This document shows positions 54,320 to 62,489 of a DNA stretch of 64,000 nucleotides, piece after piece. The DNA is from Amycolatopsis sp. EV170708-02-1. Lineage in GTDB: Bacteria > Actinomycetota > Actinomycetes > Mycobacteriales > Pseudonocardiaceae. Location: contig NZ_CP092497.1 in NCBI RefSeq assembly GCF_022479115.1, forward strand, positions 4,464,001 through 4,528,000. The letters are read 5' to 3'. Under the pieces are notes generated by a model, which worked only from the letters and a program-made list of their open reading frames with translations, did no database searches and had not been told where the DNA came from. Position numbers and translations under genes: made by a program. The stretch's first letter is position 1, and the number at the start of each line of letters is the position of its first letter.

Positions 54320-55052
54320 GGAGCTCCTCCTGGGATTTCGGGGCGCCGCCGACACCAAGGTCGGCGAGGAAGGTGGCGCGGTAGCCGAGTGCGGCGGGAT
54401 CGGTGCGGTCGCGGGGGTGCGGAAGATCGACCGGCTCGTCGCGGCTGAACCGTCCGTTGTGGAGGACCAGCACGCGGTCGGCCAGCCGGATGGCCTCGTC
54501 GACGTCGTGGGTGACCAGCAGCACCGCGGGCCGGTGGCGTGCCACGAGATCACCGACGAGGTCTTGCATCCGCAGCCGGGTCAGCGCGTCGAGCGCGGCG
54601 AACGGCTCGTCGAGCAGCAGCAGTTCCGGCTCCCGGACCAAAGCCCTGGCCAGCGCGACCCGTTGCGCTTCACCGCCGGAGAGGGTGGCGGGCCACGCGC
54701 GGTGTTTGCCGGCGAGGCCGACCTCGGCGAGCGCGCGCCGGCCGTTGTCCGTGGTCGCCCGGCCGCGCTTCTGCCCGATGACCACATTGGACAGTACTCG
54801 TTTCGACGGGACCAGCCGTGGTTCCTGGTAGACCACGGTCCGTTGCCTCGGCACGAGGACGTTGCCGGCGTCGGGTCGTTCCAGGCCGAGCAACAGGCGC
54901 AGCAACGTGGTCTTGCCGGTACCGCTGGGGCCGAGCAGGACGACGAATTCGCCGCGGTGCACGTCGAGGTCGATCCCGTCGAGGATCACCTTGTCGCCGA
55001 AGGACTTGCGTACGCCGGACAGTGACACGGCGAGCTCGGTGGTGGTCGTCAT
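54303..55052 (-). CDS. ABC transporter ATPase, SsuB/TauB family
   Basis: A 249-residue nucleotide-binding subunit. Walker A GPSGTGKTT is near residue 42, the ABC signature is LSGGEAQRVALARAL, Walker B is LLLLDEPFAALD and the switch His is in THDVDEA. It powers the importer formed by the permease and lipoprotein encoded just upstream, of the nitrate/sulfonate/taurine class. The ATG at 55052 overlaps the permease stop (ATGA) and is chosen over upstream in-frame starts that have no family sequence. Confidence 0.93.
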   Translation of the reverse strand: MTTTTELAVSLSGVRKSFGDKVILDGIDLDVHRGEFVVLLGPSGTGKTTLLRLLLGLERPDAGNVLVPRQRTVVYQEPRLVPSKRVLSNVVIGQKRGRATTDNGRRALAEVGLAGKHRAWPATLSGGEAQRVALARALVREPELLLLDEPFAALDALTRLRMQDLVGDLVARHRPAVLLVTHDVDEAIRLADRVLVLHNGRFSRDEPVDLPHPRDRTDPAALGYRATFLADLGVGGAPKSQEELHDRHP

Positions 55053-55894
55053 CGGGCCGCCACCCCCGCTCGCCACGGCATGGAGAACCGTTCGAGTACC
55101 CGCACGGCGGCGTCGAACAGCAGGCCCAGCACGGCATAGAGGACCACGCACAGCACCATGTAGTCGGTGCGGTTGTACTCCTGCGCCAGGCTGACGAGAT
55201 AGCCGATGCCTTCACGGGTTCCGACCTGTTCGGCGGCGATGAGGCCGGTGATGCTGATGGACAGGCAGATCCGCAGCGCCATCAGTACCGCGGGCAGCGC
55301 CGAGGGCAGGATCGCGCCGAACACCAGCCGTGGCCCGCGCAGGCCGAAGCTGCGCGCCGCCTCCAGCATCTTGCGGTCGACGTTCCGGACGCCGAGGTAG
55401 GTGTAGGCGTACATCGGCGCGACCGTCGCGGTCGCGATCAGCAGCACCTTGAACTGTTCGTCGATGCCGAACCACGAGATGAACAACGGGACCAGCGCCA
55501 GGAACGGGATCGCGCGGTTGATCTGCATGGTCGCGTCGATCAGTTCCTCGCCGAGCGCGGACAACCCGGACAAGACCCCGAACACCAACCCTGCCGCGAC
55601 CCCGAGGAGAACACCCGCGGCGACCCGCTGGAACGAGGCGAGAGCGAAGTCCACGAGCTGACCGGTCTGGTACAGCTCGGCGAACGCGGTCCACACCTTC
55701 GGCGGTCCGGGCAGCACCTCGGGAGAGATCGCGCCGGTCGCCGAACCGATCCACCATGCCGTCACGAGCAGCAGGGGAACCGAGAACCGCAACGGAATCG
55801 ACAGCCAACGCGACCGTTCGCGGTTGCCACGGTGATCCGGGCGGACGAGGTCGATCGGCTCCGCACGGGACGGCGTGCTCACGACCGCGGTCAT
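55049..55894 (-). CDS. ABC transporter permease, SsuC/TauC family
   Basis: A 281-residue inner-membrane protein with about six helices and the BPD_transp_1 EAA loop (KMLEAARSFGLRGPRLVFGAILPSALPAVL). It forms the import channel for an organosulfur compound with the neighbouring ATPase. It overlaps its neighbours by four bases on each side. Confidence 0.93.
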   Translation of the reverse strand: MTAVVSTPSRAEPIDLVRPDHRGNRERSRWLSIPLRFSVPLLLVTAWWIGSATGAISPEVLPGPPKVWTAFAELYQTGQLVDFALASFQRVAAGVLLGVAAGLVFGVLSGLSALGEELIDATMQINRAIPFLALVPLFISWFGIDEQFKVLLIATATVAPMYAYTYLGVRNVDRKMLEAARSFGLRGPRLVFGAILPSALPAVLMALRICLSISITGLIAAEQVGTREGIGYLVSLAQEYNRTDYMVLCVVLYAVLGLLFDAAVRVLERFSMPWRAGVAAR

Positions 55895-56934
55895 TTGCCA
55901 CTCGCCTTGTGCTGGGCGAGCTTGCCGGGCAGGTCGTAGAACACGTCCGCCGAGGTGATCTCGCGCAGGGTGACACGGTGCTGGAAGAACAGGCCCGCCA
56001 CGGAATCGAGGTCCTCCGCGTCCTGGGGCGTCGGATAGCGCGGCACAGCGGCCTCCGCACCGAGAGCGAGCGCGCGATCCAGCCTGGCTCCCGACAGGGC
56101 ACGCGGGCCCGCCTTCTCGAAGACGTTCTCGAAGGCGGCAGGATCCGTGCGCTGCTGTTTCGTCAGTTCCTGCAGGGTTTCCAGGTACTTGGCGGCGACA
56201 TCGGGTCGCTCCTCGAGCACCGCTGTCCGGAACGCGACGATGGTGTTGTCGACCGACCCGATGCTTTCCTCGGTGGCGATCTCCACCGCTCCCTTGGCCT
56301 TCGCCTCCTGGTAGGGCTCGTTGAACGAGGCCCACGCGTCCACTTTCCCGGTGGCGAAGGCGGAGGTGGCGTCGGCCTGCTGCAGCGGTACCCGCTCGAC
56401 CCGATCGGCCGGGATTCCGGCCTGTGCCAGTGCTTTGAGCGTGATGTACTCGCCCTTTCCGGCCGGGTTGACCGCGATCCGTTTGCCCACCAGGTCCGGC
56501 ACCGATCTGATGCCGGATGCCGGAGAGGCCAGAATCCCGTTGCGGTCCTTGCCGACCGGGTCGGCGACCGCGATGATCCGCACGCCGACGTCCTTGGACA
56601 AGGCCCCGACCACGGGGCTGTAGGCGCCACCGGAGACGTCGAGCCTGCCGGTGTTGAACAACTTCAAGTTGGAGCTGAAGCCCGGTGTGCTCTCCACCCA
56701 CTCGACTCGGGCGCCCAACGGGGCGAGGGCTTTGTCGAAGGTCCCGTCTCGCTTCCCTACCGCGAGCGGGCCGGCGTTACCGGGGTCGGTGACCTTGAGG
56801 ACGAAGGAGGCGTCGCCGGCCACACCCGCGTCGGCACCCGTGCCGCAGCCCGCGGCGGTCAGCGCGAGGAGAGACGCCATCGCGAGCGTGAATCCGGCGA
56901 GGCCGGGTGTGCTGGACAGAGGTGTGCGGGGCAT
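55891..56934 (-). CDS. ABC transporter substrate-binding lipoprotein, SsuA family
   Basis: A 347-residue exported lipoprotein. The signal peptide ends at a lipobox LTAAGC near residue 30. The mature part has the NMT1/SsuA fold (SVPDLVGKRIAVNPAGKGEYI, VDAWASFNEPYQ, SIGSVDNTIVAFRTAVL). It captures the substrate outside the membrane for the SsuBC-type channel. It is the first gene of the leftward eight-gene operon, with the promoter in the 183 bases shared with the divergent IclR gene. Confidence 0.92.
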   Translation of the reverse strand: MPRTPLSSTPGLAGFTLAMASLLALTAAGCGTGADAGVAGDASFVLKVTDPGNAGPLAVGKRDGTFDKALAPLGARVEWVESTPGFSSNLKLFNTGRLDVSGGAYSPVVGALSKDVGVRIIAVADPVGKDRNGILASPASGIRSVPDLVGKRIAVNPAGKGEYITLKALAQAGIPADRVERVPLQQADATSAFATGKVDAWASFNEPYQEAKAKGAVEIATEESIGSVDNTIVAFRTAVLEERPDVAAKYLETLQELTKQQRTDPAAFENVFEKAGPRALSGARLDRALALGAEAAVPRYPTPQDAEDLDSVAGLFFQHRVTLREITSADVFYDLPGKLAQHKASGK

Positions 56935-57031
56935 GGAGGTAACTCCTGAAGGGGGTCCGGCTCAGCGGCTCGGTCAAGACGTCCGGACCATAACCACGCG
57001 ATTCCCAGCGGAGCCACCAGTTCCACGGACT

Positions 57032-57043
57032 GGAAAGACTTCC
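57032..57043. promoter_or_regulatory. Candidate IclR operator, short palindrome
   Basis: GGAA-AGAC-TTCC is a perfect short palindrome of the TGGAAA/TTTCC type used by IclR proteins, about 100 bases before the sulfur-operon start and 75 before the regulator start. Confidence 0.4.
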
Positions 57044-57080
57044 GCCTTATCGCGTCTTCGGTGCACCCTGGCCGAGGGAG

Positions 57081-57099
57081 CTTTCCGATATCCGGAAAG
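57081..57099. promoter_or_regulatory. Candidate IclR operator, 7-bp inverted repeat
   Basis: CTTTCCG and CGGAAAG form a perfect inverted repeat around a five-base centre ATATC, 19 bases before the IclR start codon. Its half-site matches that of the palindrome at 57032-57043, suggesting one regulator binds both and controls the two divergent promoters. Confidence 0.55.
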
Positions 57100-57117
57100 C
57101 GCGGTACGGTTTTGCCC

Positions 57118-57870
57118 GTGGCACGAAGTGGTGATGGCGGAGTCCAGACCGTGGCGAGGGCGCTGGCCGTCCTCGGCTGTTTCCGCACCGGCGAGGAGCA
57201 AGGCATCTCCGAACTGGCCCGCGGAGTCGGCCTGCCGGTGAGCACGACGCACCGGCTGGTCACGGCTCTGGTGGACGCCGGATTTCTGGAGAAGAACCCT
57301 GAATCCGGTCGCTACCGCATCGGTGGCGCGCTCGCGGAATACGGCCAGATCGCCTACCGGCAGCACAAGGTCTACCTTGTCGAGCCCCACCTGGAGCAGC
57401 TCGCGACCACCACCGGTGCCTCCGCGTCGGTCGCGATCCGCCACGGCAACGACGCGGTGCTGCTCGGCACCAGCCGCTGGCGCGAGGCCGAGGGCCACCG
57501 CCTCCAGGGCCTCCGCCTCCCGCTGCACGCGAGCGCGCTGGGCCGCGCGCTGCTGGCGTGGTCCGCCCCCTCGGACGACGAACTCGCCCGGCTCCCGTTC
57601 ACCGACGCCACCGACCGGGCCCCGGCCGATCCCGCCGAACTGGCCAAGGAACTCGCGCTCACCAGGGAACGGGGATGGGCGTTCAACGACGAGGAACTGG
57701 CCGAAGGCTTCCGCACCATCGGCATCCCGGTACTCGATCGCGACGGCCGGCCCAGATTCGCGTTGGGACTGCGCGGCACCACCGAACTCATGATCCCCGA
57801 ACGCGTCCCCTTCTTCGTCGACCTGGCCAAGATCACCGCCGCCGAGATCGGGGGCGTCCTGCTTCCCTGA
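57118..57870 (+). CDS. IclR-family transcriptional regulator
   Basis: A 250-residue regulator. The N-terminal winged helix (about 8-68) contains GISELARGVGLPVSTTHRLV. The IclR effector domain follows (GASASVAIRHGND, LPLHASALGRALLAW, ERGWAFNDEEL). It is divergent from the organosulfur operon and probably represses it until an organosulfur substrate or a low-sulfate signal appears. The GTG at 57118 starts two codons before the conserved region; a longer in-frame start at 57061 would run through the inverted repeat and is less likely. Confidence 0.88.
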   Translation: MARSGDGGVQTVARALAVLGCFRTGEEQGISELARGVGLPVSTTHRLVTALVDAGFLEKNPESGRYRIGGALAEYGQIAYRQHKVYLVEPHLEQLATTTGASASVAIRHGNDAVLLGTSRWREAEGHRLQGLRLPLHASALGRALLAWSAPSDDELARLPFTDATDRAPADPAELAKELALTRERGWAFNDEELAEGFRTIGIPVLDRDGRPRFALGLRGTTELMIPERVPFFVDLAKITAAEIGGVLLP

Positions 57871-57900
57871 CCGCTCGGGTGCGGCTGCTCGCGTCGTCGA

Positions 57901-58470
57901 TCACCTCGAACCCGTGGCGAGCATCCCGTCGATGGTGTACGAGACCAAACGTGCGGCCTGTTCGTCCGACGAGTGCTCTCGTGTCCAAGCCCCGGCGTTC
58001 ATCAAGGCGAACAGGTCCGCCCCCGTCACGCCCTGTCGGACCACTTGCGCGGCGACCGCGCGATCGACCAGTCGCTCGCCGATATCCGACATACGCTCAC
58101 ACGACGCGTGCAGTTCCGAGGCGTCGTCGTCGACGCCGTCCGCCAACATGCCCGCGAGCCCGCGATACGTGGCCGCGTGCTCGACGACCAAAGCCGCCCA
58201 GTGGCGCAAAGCCGCCTCCGGCGGCTGATCGCACAAGGCGTTCCCGGCGGCGAACAGCGCCTCGTTCCGGTCACGCAGCACCGCGCCGACCAGGGCGCGG
58301 CGGGTCGGGAAATGACCGTACAGCGTGCCGATCGCGACTCCGGCACGCCTTGCGACGCTCTCCAGTGGTGCGCCCGTGCCCTGCTCGCGGAACACGGTGT
58401 CCGCCTCCGCGAGCAGACGATCGCGGTTACGGAGCGCGTCGGCCCGCGGACGCCTTCCCGTAGAACTCAC
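57901..58470 (-). CDS. TetR-family repressor
   Basis: A 189-residue regulator with a TetR helix-turn-helix at about 12-55 (APLESVARRAGVAIGTLYGHFPTRRALV) and a C-terminal ligand domain of the type paired with oxidoreductases (SDEQAARLVSYTIDGML). The GTG start has GGAGG five bases upstream. It is divergent from the NmrA-like reductase, with two operator-like repeats in the 73 bases between them. It ends 30 bases from the convergent IclR gene. Confidence 0.9.
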   Translation of the reverse strand: MSSTGRRPRADALRNRDRLLAEADTVFREQGTGAPLESVARRAGVAIGTLYGHFPTRRALVGAVLRDRNEALFAAGNALCDQPPEAALRHWAALVVEHAATYRGLAGMLADGVDDDASELHASCERMSDIGERLVDRAVAAQVVRQGVTGADLFALMNAGAWTREHSSDEQAARLVSYTIDGMLATGSR

Positions 58471-58487
58471 TCTTGCCTCCCCGTTAT

Positions 58488-58527
58488 GTCGAGGTACCCT
58501 CGACTTAATTACTCGAGGAACCCTCAG
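58488..58527. promoter_or_regulatory. Two TetR operator-like repeats
   Basis: GTCGAGG-TAC-CCTCGAC (58488-58504) is a perfect inverted repeat. A second, imperfect copy, TCGAGG-AA-CCCTCAG, follows at about 58513-58526, so the centres are about two helical turns apart. They lie between the divergent TetR and reductase starts and are the likely binding sites of the TetR protein. Confidence 0.65.
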
Positions 58528-58543
58528 TTTAATGGAGATCGTG

Positions 58544-59428
58544 ATGATCCTGATCACCGGCGCCTCCGGGAGTATCGGCCGCCACCTCGTCCAACGTCTG
58601 CGCGGACGGGAGATCACCGCTTTCGTGCGCGATCCGGCAACCGGTGCCGAGCTCGGCTGCCCCTACGTCGTCGGCGATTTCGACGATCCGGAGTCGGTCG
58701 CGGCGGCGGTGAGGGGAGTGGATCGGGTGTTCCTGAACGCGGGTGGCGCTCAGCCCGTCGAGGGGGAACAGCCGATGATCCGTCAGCAGTGTGGGCTGAT
58801 CGACGCCGCGGCCGAGGCCGGGGTCGCGCACATCGTGAAGGTGTCGGTCTGGCACGCGCGCGCGGGCGCCAGGTTGGCCGAGGGCGCGCATTGGGTCATC
58901 GAGGAGCACCTGAAGGCGTCCGGGCTCGGCTGGAATATCCTGCAGCCGAGCGGATTCATGCAGAACTTCCGCACCGGTGCCGGGGTCTTCACCGAAGACG
59001 GCCACATTCTGGGCGCGTACGGCGAGAGTCGAGTGTCCTATGTGGATTGCGTGGATATCGCCGCATGCGCCGCCGCTTTGCTGACGGAGGGCGCGCGGCC
59101 CGGCGAGACCTACGTCCTCACCGGCCCGGAAGCCCTCACACACGCGGAGATCGCGGCGAAGCTGTCCGCCGTGGCTGGCCGGAATATCCGCTACGTCGAT
59201 CTGTCTCCGCGCGCCTTCGCGGCCAAGCTCGACGCCGCCGGTTTGCCCGCACGGTTCGCTCAGGATGTCGCGGAGTTGTTCGCGGAGGTCGCCGGCGGCA
59301 GACTTGCCGAGACCACGACCGCGGTCACCGACCTCACCGGCCGTCCAGCCCGGACATTCGACGCCTTCCTTCGCGACAACGCCGGGACGATCCGCGACTC
59401 CTGGTCCAGCGGGACTGGTCCCCGATGA
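58544..59428 (+). CDS. NmrA-like NAD(P)-binding atypical SDR
   Basis: A 294-residue Rossmann protein of the NmrA/atypical SDR family. The fingerprint MILITGASGSIGRHL is at the N-terminus, GDFDDPESV marks the adenine-binding loop, and LQPSGFMQNF is typical of the NmrA group. Members act as NADP-sensing regulators or as quinone/isoflavone-type reductases. The ATG at 58544 has GGAG eight bases upstream; an in-frame ATG at 58532 is possible. Control by the divergent TetR protein is likely. Confidence 0.87.
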   Translation: MILITGASGSIGRHLVQRLRGREITAFVRDPATGAELGCPYVVGDFDDPESVAAAVRGVDRVFLNAGGAQPVEGEQPMIRQQCGLIDAAAEAGVAHIVKVSVWHARAGARLAEGAHWVIEEHLKASGLGWNILQPSGFMQNFRTGAGVFTEDGHILGAYGESRVSYVDCVDIAACAAALLTEGARPGETYVLTGPEALTHAEIAAKLSAVAGRNIRYVDLSPRAFAAKLDAAGLPARFAQDVAELFAEVAGGRLAETTTAVTDLTGRPARTFDAFLRDNAGTIRDSWSSGTGPR

Positions 59429-59447
59429 CGCTGTCTAGAGTCTCTGG

Positions 59448-60134
59448 GTGCTGCGCCTCAGTCGCCTGTTTCCGGCCGTTGCCGTTGTGCTGATGCTGGC
59501 CGCCTGTGGCTCGCAGAGGGAGCTGCCGTCCGTTCCCGTCGTGATGGATGAGTACATCGGCTCGACGTCGGTGAAGAACGACCGGTTCACCGGAGGCACG
59601 AGCGAGGAGCGGCTGACGTTTCTCCGGGCGAACTACAGGCTCGAGCTCCTCGATACCCTCCTGCTGAGCGCGTACCGGTGCGGCGACGGCAAACCTCGTG
59701 GTCCGCTGCCGTCGGACAGGTGCGACCTGAACGACGCTGTCCGGCGGGCGCTCGGGGCCGATGGTGGCGCGCCGTACGCGCGATCTCTGCTCGTCAAACG
59801 CGGACGCGGCACTCTCGAGCTCCTCACGCTCTACCTCGCACCCGGTTCCGGGAAAGCCGTCGACCGGACGGGACGCGGTTACGCCAATCTGGAGGACTTC
59901 CGCGCCAACAACGACCTGCTCGAACCCGAGGACCTGGTACTGATTTCCGCTGATCTCACCGGCGTCCCCGGCGGCCCCTCGGTCGTCGTCACCGGGCACA
60001 CCCCACCCACCTTTCCGTGGTGGCTGCTCGGCTCATTCGCTGCGGCGGCTGTCGCGATCACCATGGTGGCCGTTCTGATCCGGCGGCGAGTAAAAGCACG
60101 CTACGACCGCATACTCGGGCCTGGGGCCGTCTGA
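59448..60134 (+). CDS. Membrane-anchored hypothetical lipoprotein
   Basis: A 228-residue protein of unknown function. The N-terminal signal ends in the lipobox LMLAAC near residue 20. One C-terminal transmembrane helix (about 192-215, WWLLGSFAAAAVAITMVAV) is followed by a positively charged tail (RRRVKARY). The external part between them has two Cys (SAYRCGDG and SDRCDLND) that may form a disulfide. No family recognised. It starts at a GTG 20 bases after the reductase stop and may be co-transcribed. Confidence 0.65.
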   Translation: MLRLSRLFPAVAVVLMLAACGSQRELPSVPVVMDEYIGSTSVKNDRFTGGTSEERLTFLRANYRLELLDTLLLSAYRCGDGKPRGPLPSDRCDLNDAVRRALGADGGAPYARSLLVKRGRGTLELLTLYLAPGSGKAVDRTGRGYANLEDFRANNDLLEPEDLVLISADLTGVPGGPSVVVTGHTPPTFPWWLLGSFAAAAVAITMVAVLIRRRVKARYDRILGPGAV

Positions 60135-60194
60135 TCAGCCGGCTCCTGGTCGGACGTCATCGCCCCGCGACCGGTGCGAGGTTGTTGACGACGC

Positions 60195-60494
60195 TCACTG
60201 GTCCGGATCGATGGTGGTGAATGTCTCCAGTTTGCGGTCCGCCAGCAGCTCGATTGCTTCGCCCAGGACCCGGGTCCGGAATGCCTCCGTTGCTCGGTGG
60301 TCTTCGTATCCCGAGGGGTCGGTGTAGTGCTCGTAGAGGACGATCGTGTCGGGGTCGCTGGTGCTGACCTGGGCCTGGAAGTGGAGCGTTTTCGGCTCGC
60401 CGCGGTTGCCCGGGGTCATTTCCTCCAGGACGCGTATCACCTTGTCCCGCGCTCCTGGTTTGGCCTTCCAGGTCGCGATCACGACATGTCCCAT
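60195..60494 (-). CDS. ABM-family (antibiotic biosynthesis monooxygenase-like) protein
   Basis: A 99-residue single ABM ferredoxin-like domain (VVIATWKAKPGARDKVIRVLEEM, then VLYEHYTDPSGYEDH). Members are cofactor-free monooxygenases of quinols or small degradation enzymes. It is the last gene of the diiron-monooxygenase operon, 22 bases after the uL22-DUF59 fusion, and may act on a phenolic or quinone product. A degradative monooxygenase role is inferred only from the fold and context. Confidence 0.82.
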   Translation of the reverse strand: MGHVVIATWKAKPGARDKVIRVLEEMTPGNRGEPKTLHFQAQVSTSDPDTIVLYEHYTDPSGYEDHRATEAFRTRVLGEAIELLADRKLETFTTIDPDQ

Positions 60495-60516
60495 GGGTGT
60501 TCCCTTTCGCGAGTGT

Positions 60517-61251
60517 TCAGATGGTGAAGCCGATGGCGCGCAATTGCTCGCGGCCTTCGGGCGTGATCTCCGCCGGCGTCCATGACGGCGTCCATTCCCA
60601 GTCGATGCGGAAGTCGTCGACGGGCGGTGTGGGGCCTTCCAGGAGTTCTTTGCGGATCTGGTCTTCCATGACACCGGTCAGCGGGCAGGCCGCGGAGGTG
60701 AGCGTCATGGTGAGGACCGCGGTGGTGTTCTCCACGGACACGCCGCGGACGAATCCGAGGTCGACGATGTTGATCCCCAGGTCCGGATCGATGACGTCCA
60801 TGAGCCTGTCGCGCAGCTCGGGGACCAGGGGGTGCGCCGGGTCTCCAGCCTGTGCTGGTGGCGCCGCGGGCGCATGGGGGGCGGGGGTCGATCGCGCGAT
60901 CTCGTAAAGGCCGGAGGGAGTGAGCTCGATCGAGACGTTGCTGGTGACGCTCGTGATCCAGTCGGCCTTGCCGTGTGCCTTGCGGCGCACGCGGACGATG
61001 TTCTCGCCTTCCTCGATCCTGCCTGAGGTGACCCGCAGCGTGCCCGGGTCGAGCCCGGCGGCGGAGGCGTCGGCGACCGCCCGGTCCAGTACTCGTGCCA
61101 GTGGTTCGCAGGTACGGCCAGGTCCGTGGCGCAGCTTGGCGACCGCGTTCACGAGGTCGTGGCCGAGGATCTTGTCGAGTGCTTCGCGTGCGTTGTCGTG
61201 GTCGACGCGGACTTGGTTCTCGTGCACGTCGAGTGTCGTCAAGGTGGACAT
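60517..61251 (-). CDS. uL22-like domain fused to DUF59/MIP18 domain
   Basis: A 244-residue two-domain protein. Residues about 15-112 resemble ribosomal protein uL22: LARVLDRAVADA matches the uL22 helix before its beta hairpin, TLRVTSGRIEEG aligns with LKVTKIFVDEG, RKAHGKAD with RAKGRAD, and TSNVSIEL with the last strand. After a Pro/Ala linker (122-139), residues 140-244 form a DUF59/MIP18/PaaD-like domain (DPDLGINIVDLGFV, Cys189 in SAACP, WTPAEITPEGREQL), a family that helps load iron or iron-sulfur centres. The start at 61251 has GGAGG at a usable distance, better than the adjacent ATG at 61254. It follows the ferredoxin reductase in the diiron monooxygenase operon and probably aids cofactor assembly there. 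Confidence 0.82.
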   Translation of the reverse strand: MSTLTTLDVHENQVRVDHDNAREALDKILGHDLVNAVAKLRHGPGRTCEPLARVLDRAVADASAAGLDPGTLRVTSGRIEEGENIVRVRRKAHGKADWITSVTSNVSIELTPSGLYEIARSTPAPHAPAAPPAQAGDPAHPLVPELRDRLMDVIDPDLGINIVDLGFVRGVSVENTTAVLTMTLTSAACPLTGVMEDQIRKELLEGPTPPVDDFRIDWEWTPSWTPAEITPEGREQLRAIGFTI

Positions 61252-61274
61252 CATGCCTCCACGCGGGCTGGTGG

Positions 61275-62489
61275 CTATCGCCGCGCCAGCCGGTTCAAGG
61301 GGGTGGCTTCGTCCTGCAACTGTTCCGCGCTCACGGTGTGGTCCGTGAACAGCATCCGGCGGACAGCGAGAACGTCCTTGGGGCGGTTCAGGGAGATGAC
61401 GCGGGTGATGCGTCCGTCCCGGAGAGAGAAGGCGGAGAACGACAGATCATCGAGGGAGCCCCGGAGGACCATGTCGTCGTCGGGCTTGGCCCGGCCCACT
61501 TGCTGGATGCTGTGGTCGTATTGGTCGGACCAGAACCAGTGCGCCTCGGCGAAGGGCGCGTCCAATCCGAGCATGTTCTTCGCGGCCGACGCGCCGTGCC
61601 GGATCGCCGAGTCGTGGTGTTCGACGCGCAGGTGCTCTTTGTAGAAGGGATGGAACGTGGATGCCACGTCGCCCGCGGCGAAAACATCGCGGGCGCTGGT
61701 CCGGGAGAATTGATCGGTGACGATGCCGCCCTTGACCTCGATGCCCGCGGAGTGGGCCAGCTCGACATTGGGCTGGGAACCCGCGCCGACCAGGACGAGG
61801 TCCGCTTCGATCCGGCCGTGGTCCGTTCGGGCGACCACGGTCGTGGGAGTCTCGTCGATTCTCTGCACGACGACACCGGCCACGACGTGCACGCCCGCGG
61901 CCCGGTGCACGTCGGTCATCACACCACCGATCACCGGGCCCAGCGCGGCCTGCATCAGCGTCTCGGTGCGCTCGAGCACTGTGACCCGTTTGCCCATCGA
62001 CACCGCGGTCGAGGCCGCCTCGCAGCCGATGAATCCGCCACCCAGGATCGCGACCCGGTCGGCGGCGGCGATCCGGGTCCGCGCCTCCTGTGCGTCGGCG
62101 ATGGAGCGCAACGTCTGGATGCGGTCGCTGTCGACGTGGGGCAGTGTCCGTGCCCGGACGCCGGTGGCGATCAGCAGCTTGTCGTAGGACAGCTGTTCGG
62201 CAGTGGAAAGGTCGATCGTCTTCGCCGTGGTGTCCAGGGATTCGGCGCGAGTCCGGAGCAGGACCGTGACGTCGTGCTCGGCGTACCAGTCGGCCGATTT
62301 GACCAGGGTCGCGGTTCCGTCCGTCTCCGGGGAGAGGAACCGCTTCGACAGCGGGGGGCGCTCATACGGCAGCGCCACGTCGTCGCTGACGATGCAGACT
62401 TCGCCCTCGAAGCCGTTGGCGCGGAGGGTGGCCGCTGCCGAAGCGGCGGCCACCCCTCCGCCGACGATGACGTGGCGCTGCCTGCTCAT
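61275..62489 (-). CDS. FAD-dependent ferredoxin reductase of the diiron monooxygenase
   Basis: A 404-residue pyridine-nucleotide:ferredoxin oxidoreductase. The FAD fingerprint VGGGVAAASAA is at the N-terminus, the NAD fingerprint LGGGFIGCEAAS is near residue 150, and FAAGDVAS marks the second FAD contact. It passes electrons from NAD(P)H to the Rieske ferredoxin. TmoF of toluene-4-monooxygenase is an unrelated ferredoxin-fused reductase, so this operon uses an oxygenase-coupled NADH reductase of the BphA4 type instead. The ATG overlaps the ferredoxin stop. Confidence 0.92.
   Translation of the reverse strand: MSRQRHVIVGGGVAAASAAATLRANGFEGEVCIVSDDVALPYERPPLSKRFLSPETDGTATLVKSADWYAEHDVTVLLRTRAESLDTTAKTIDLSTAEQLSYDKLLIATGVRARTLPHVDSDRIQTLRSIADAQEARTRIAAADRVAILGGGFIGCEAASTAVSMGKRVTVLERTETLMQAALGPVIGGVMTDVHRAAGVHVVAGVVVQRIDETPTTVVARTDHGRIEADLVLVGAGSQPNVELAHSAGIEVKGGIVTDQFSRTSARDVFAAGDVASTFHPFYKEHLRVEHHDSAIRHGASAAKNMLGLDAPFAEAHWFWSDQYDHSIQQVGRAKPDDDMVLRGSLDDLSFSAFSLRDGRITRVISLNRPKDVLAVRRMLFTDHTVSAEQLQDEATPLNRLARR

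Noticed and set aside
60840..61251. A genuine ribosomal protein L22 gene
   Set aside because: There is no ribosomal operon context, the domain is divergent, and it is fused in frame to a DUF59 domain within a monooxygenase operon.
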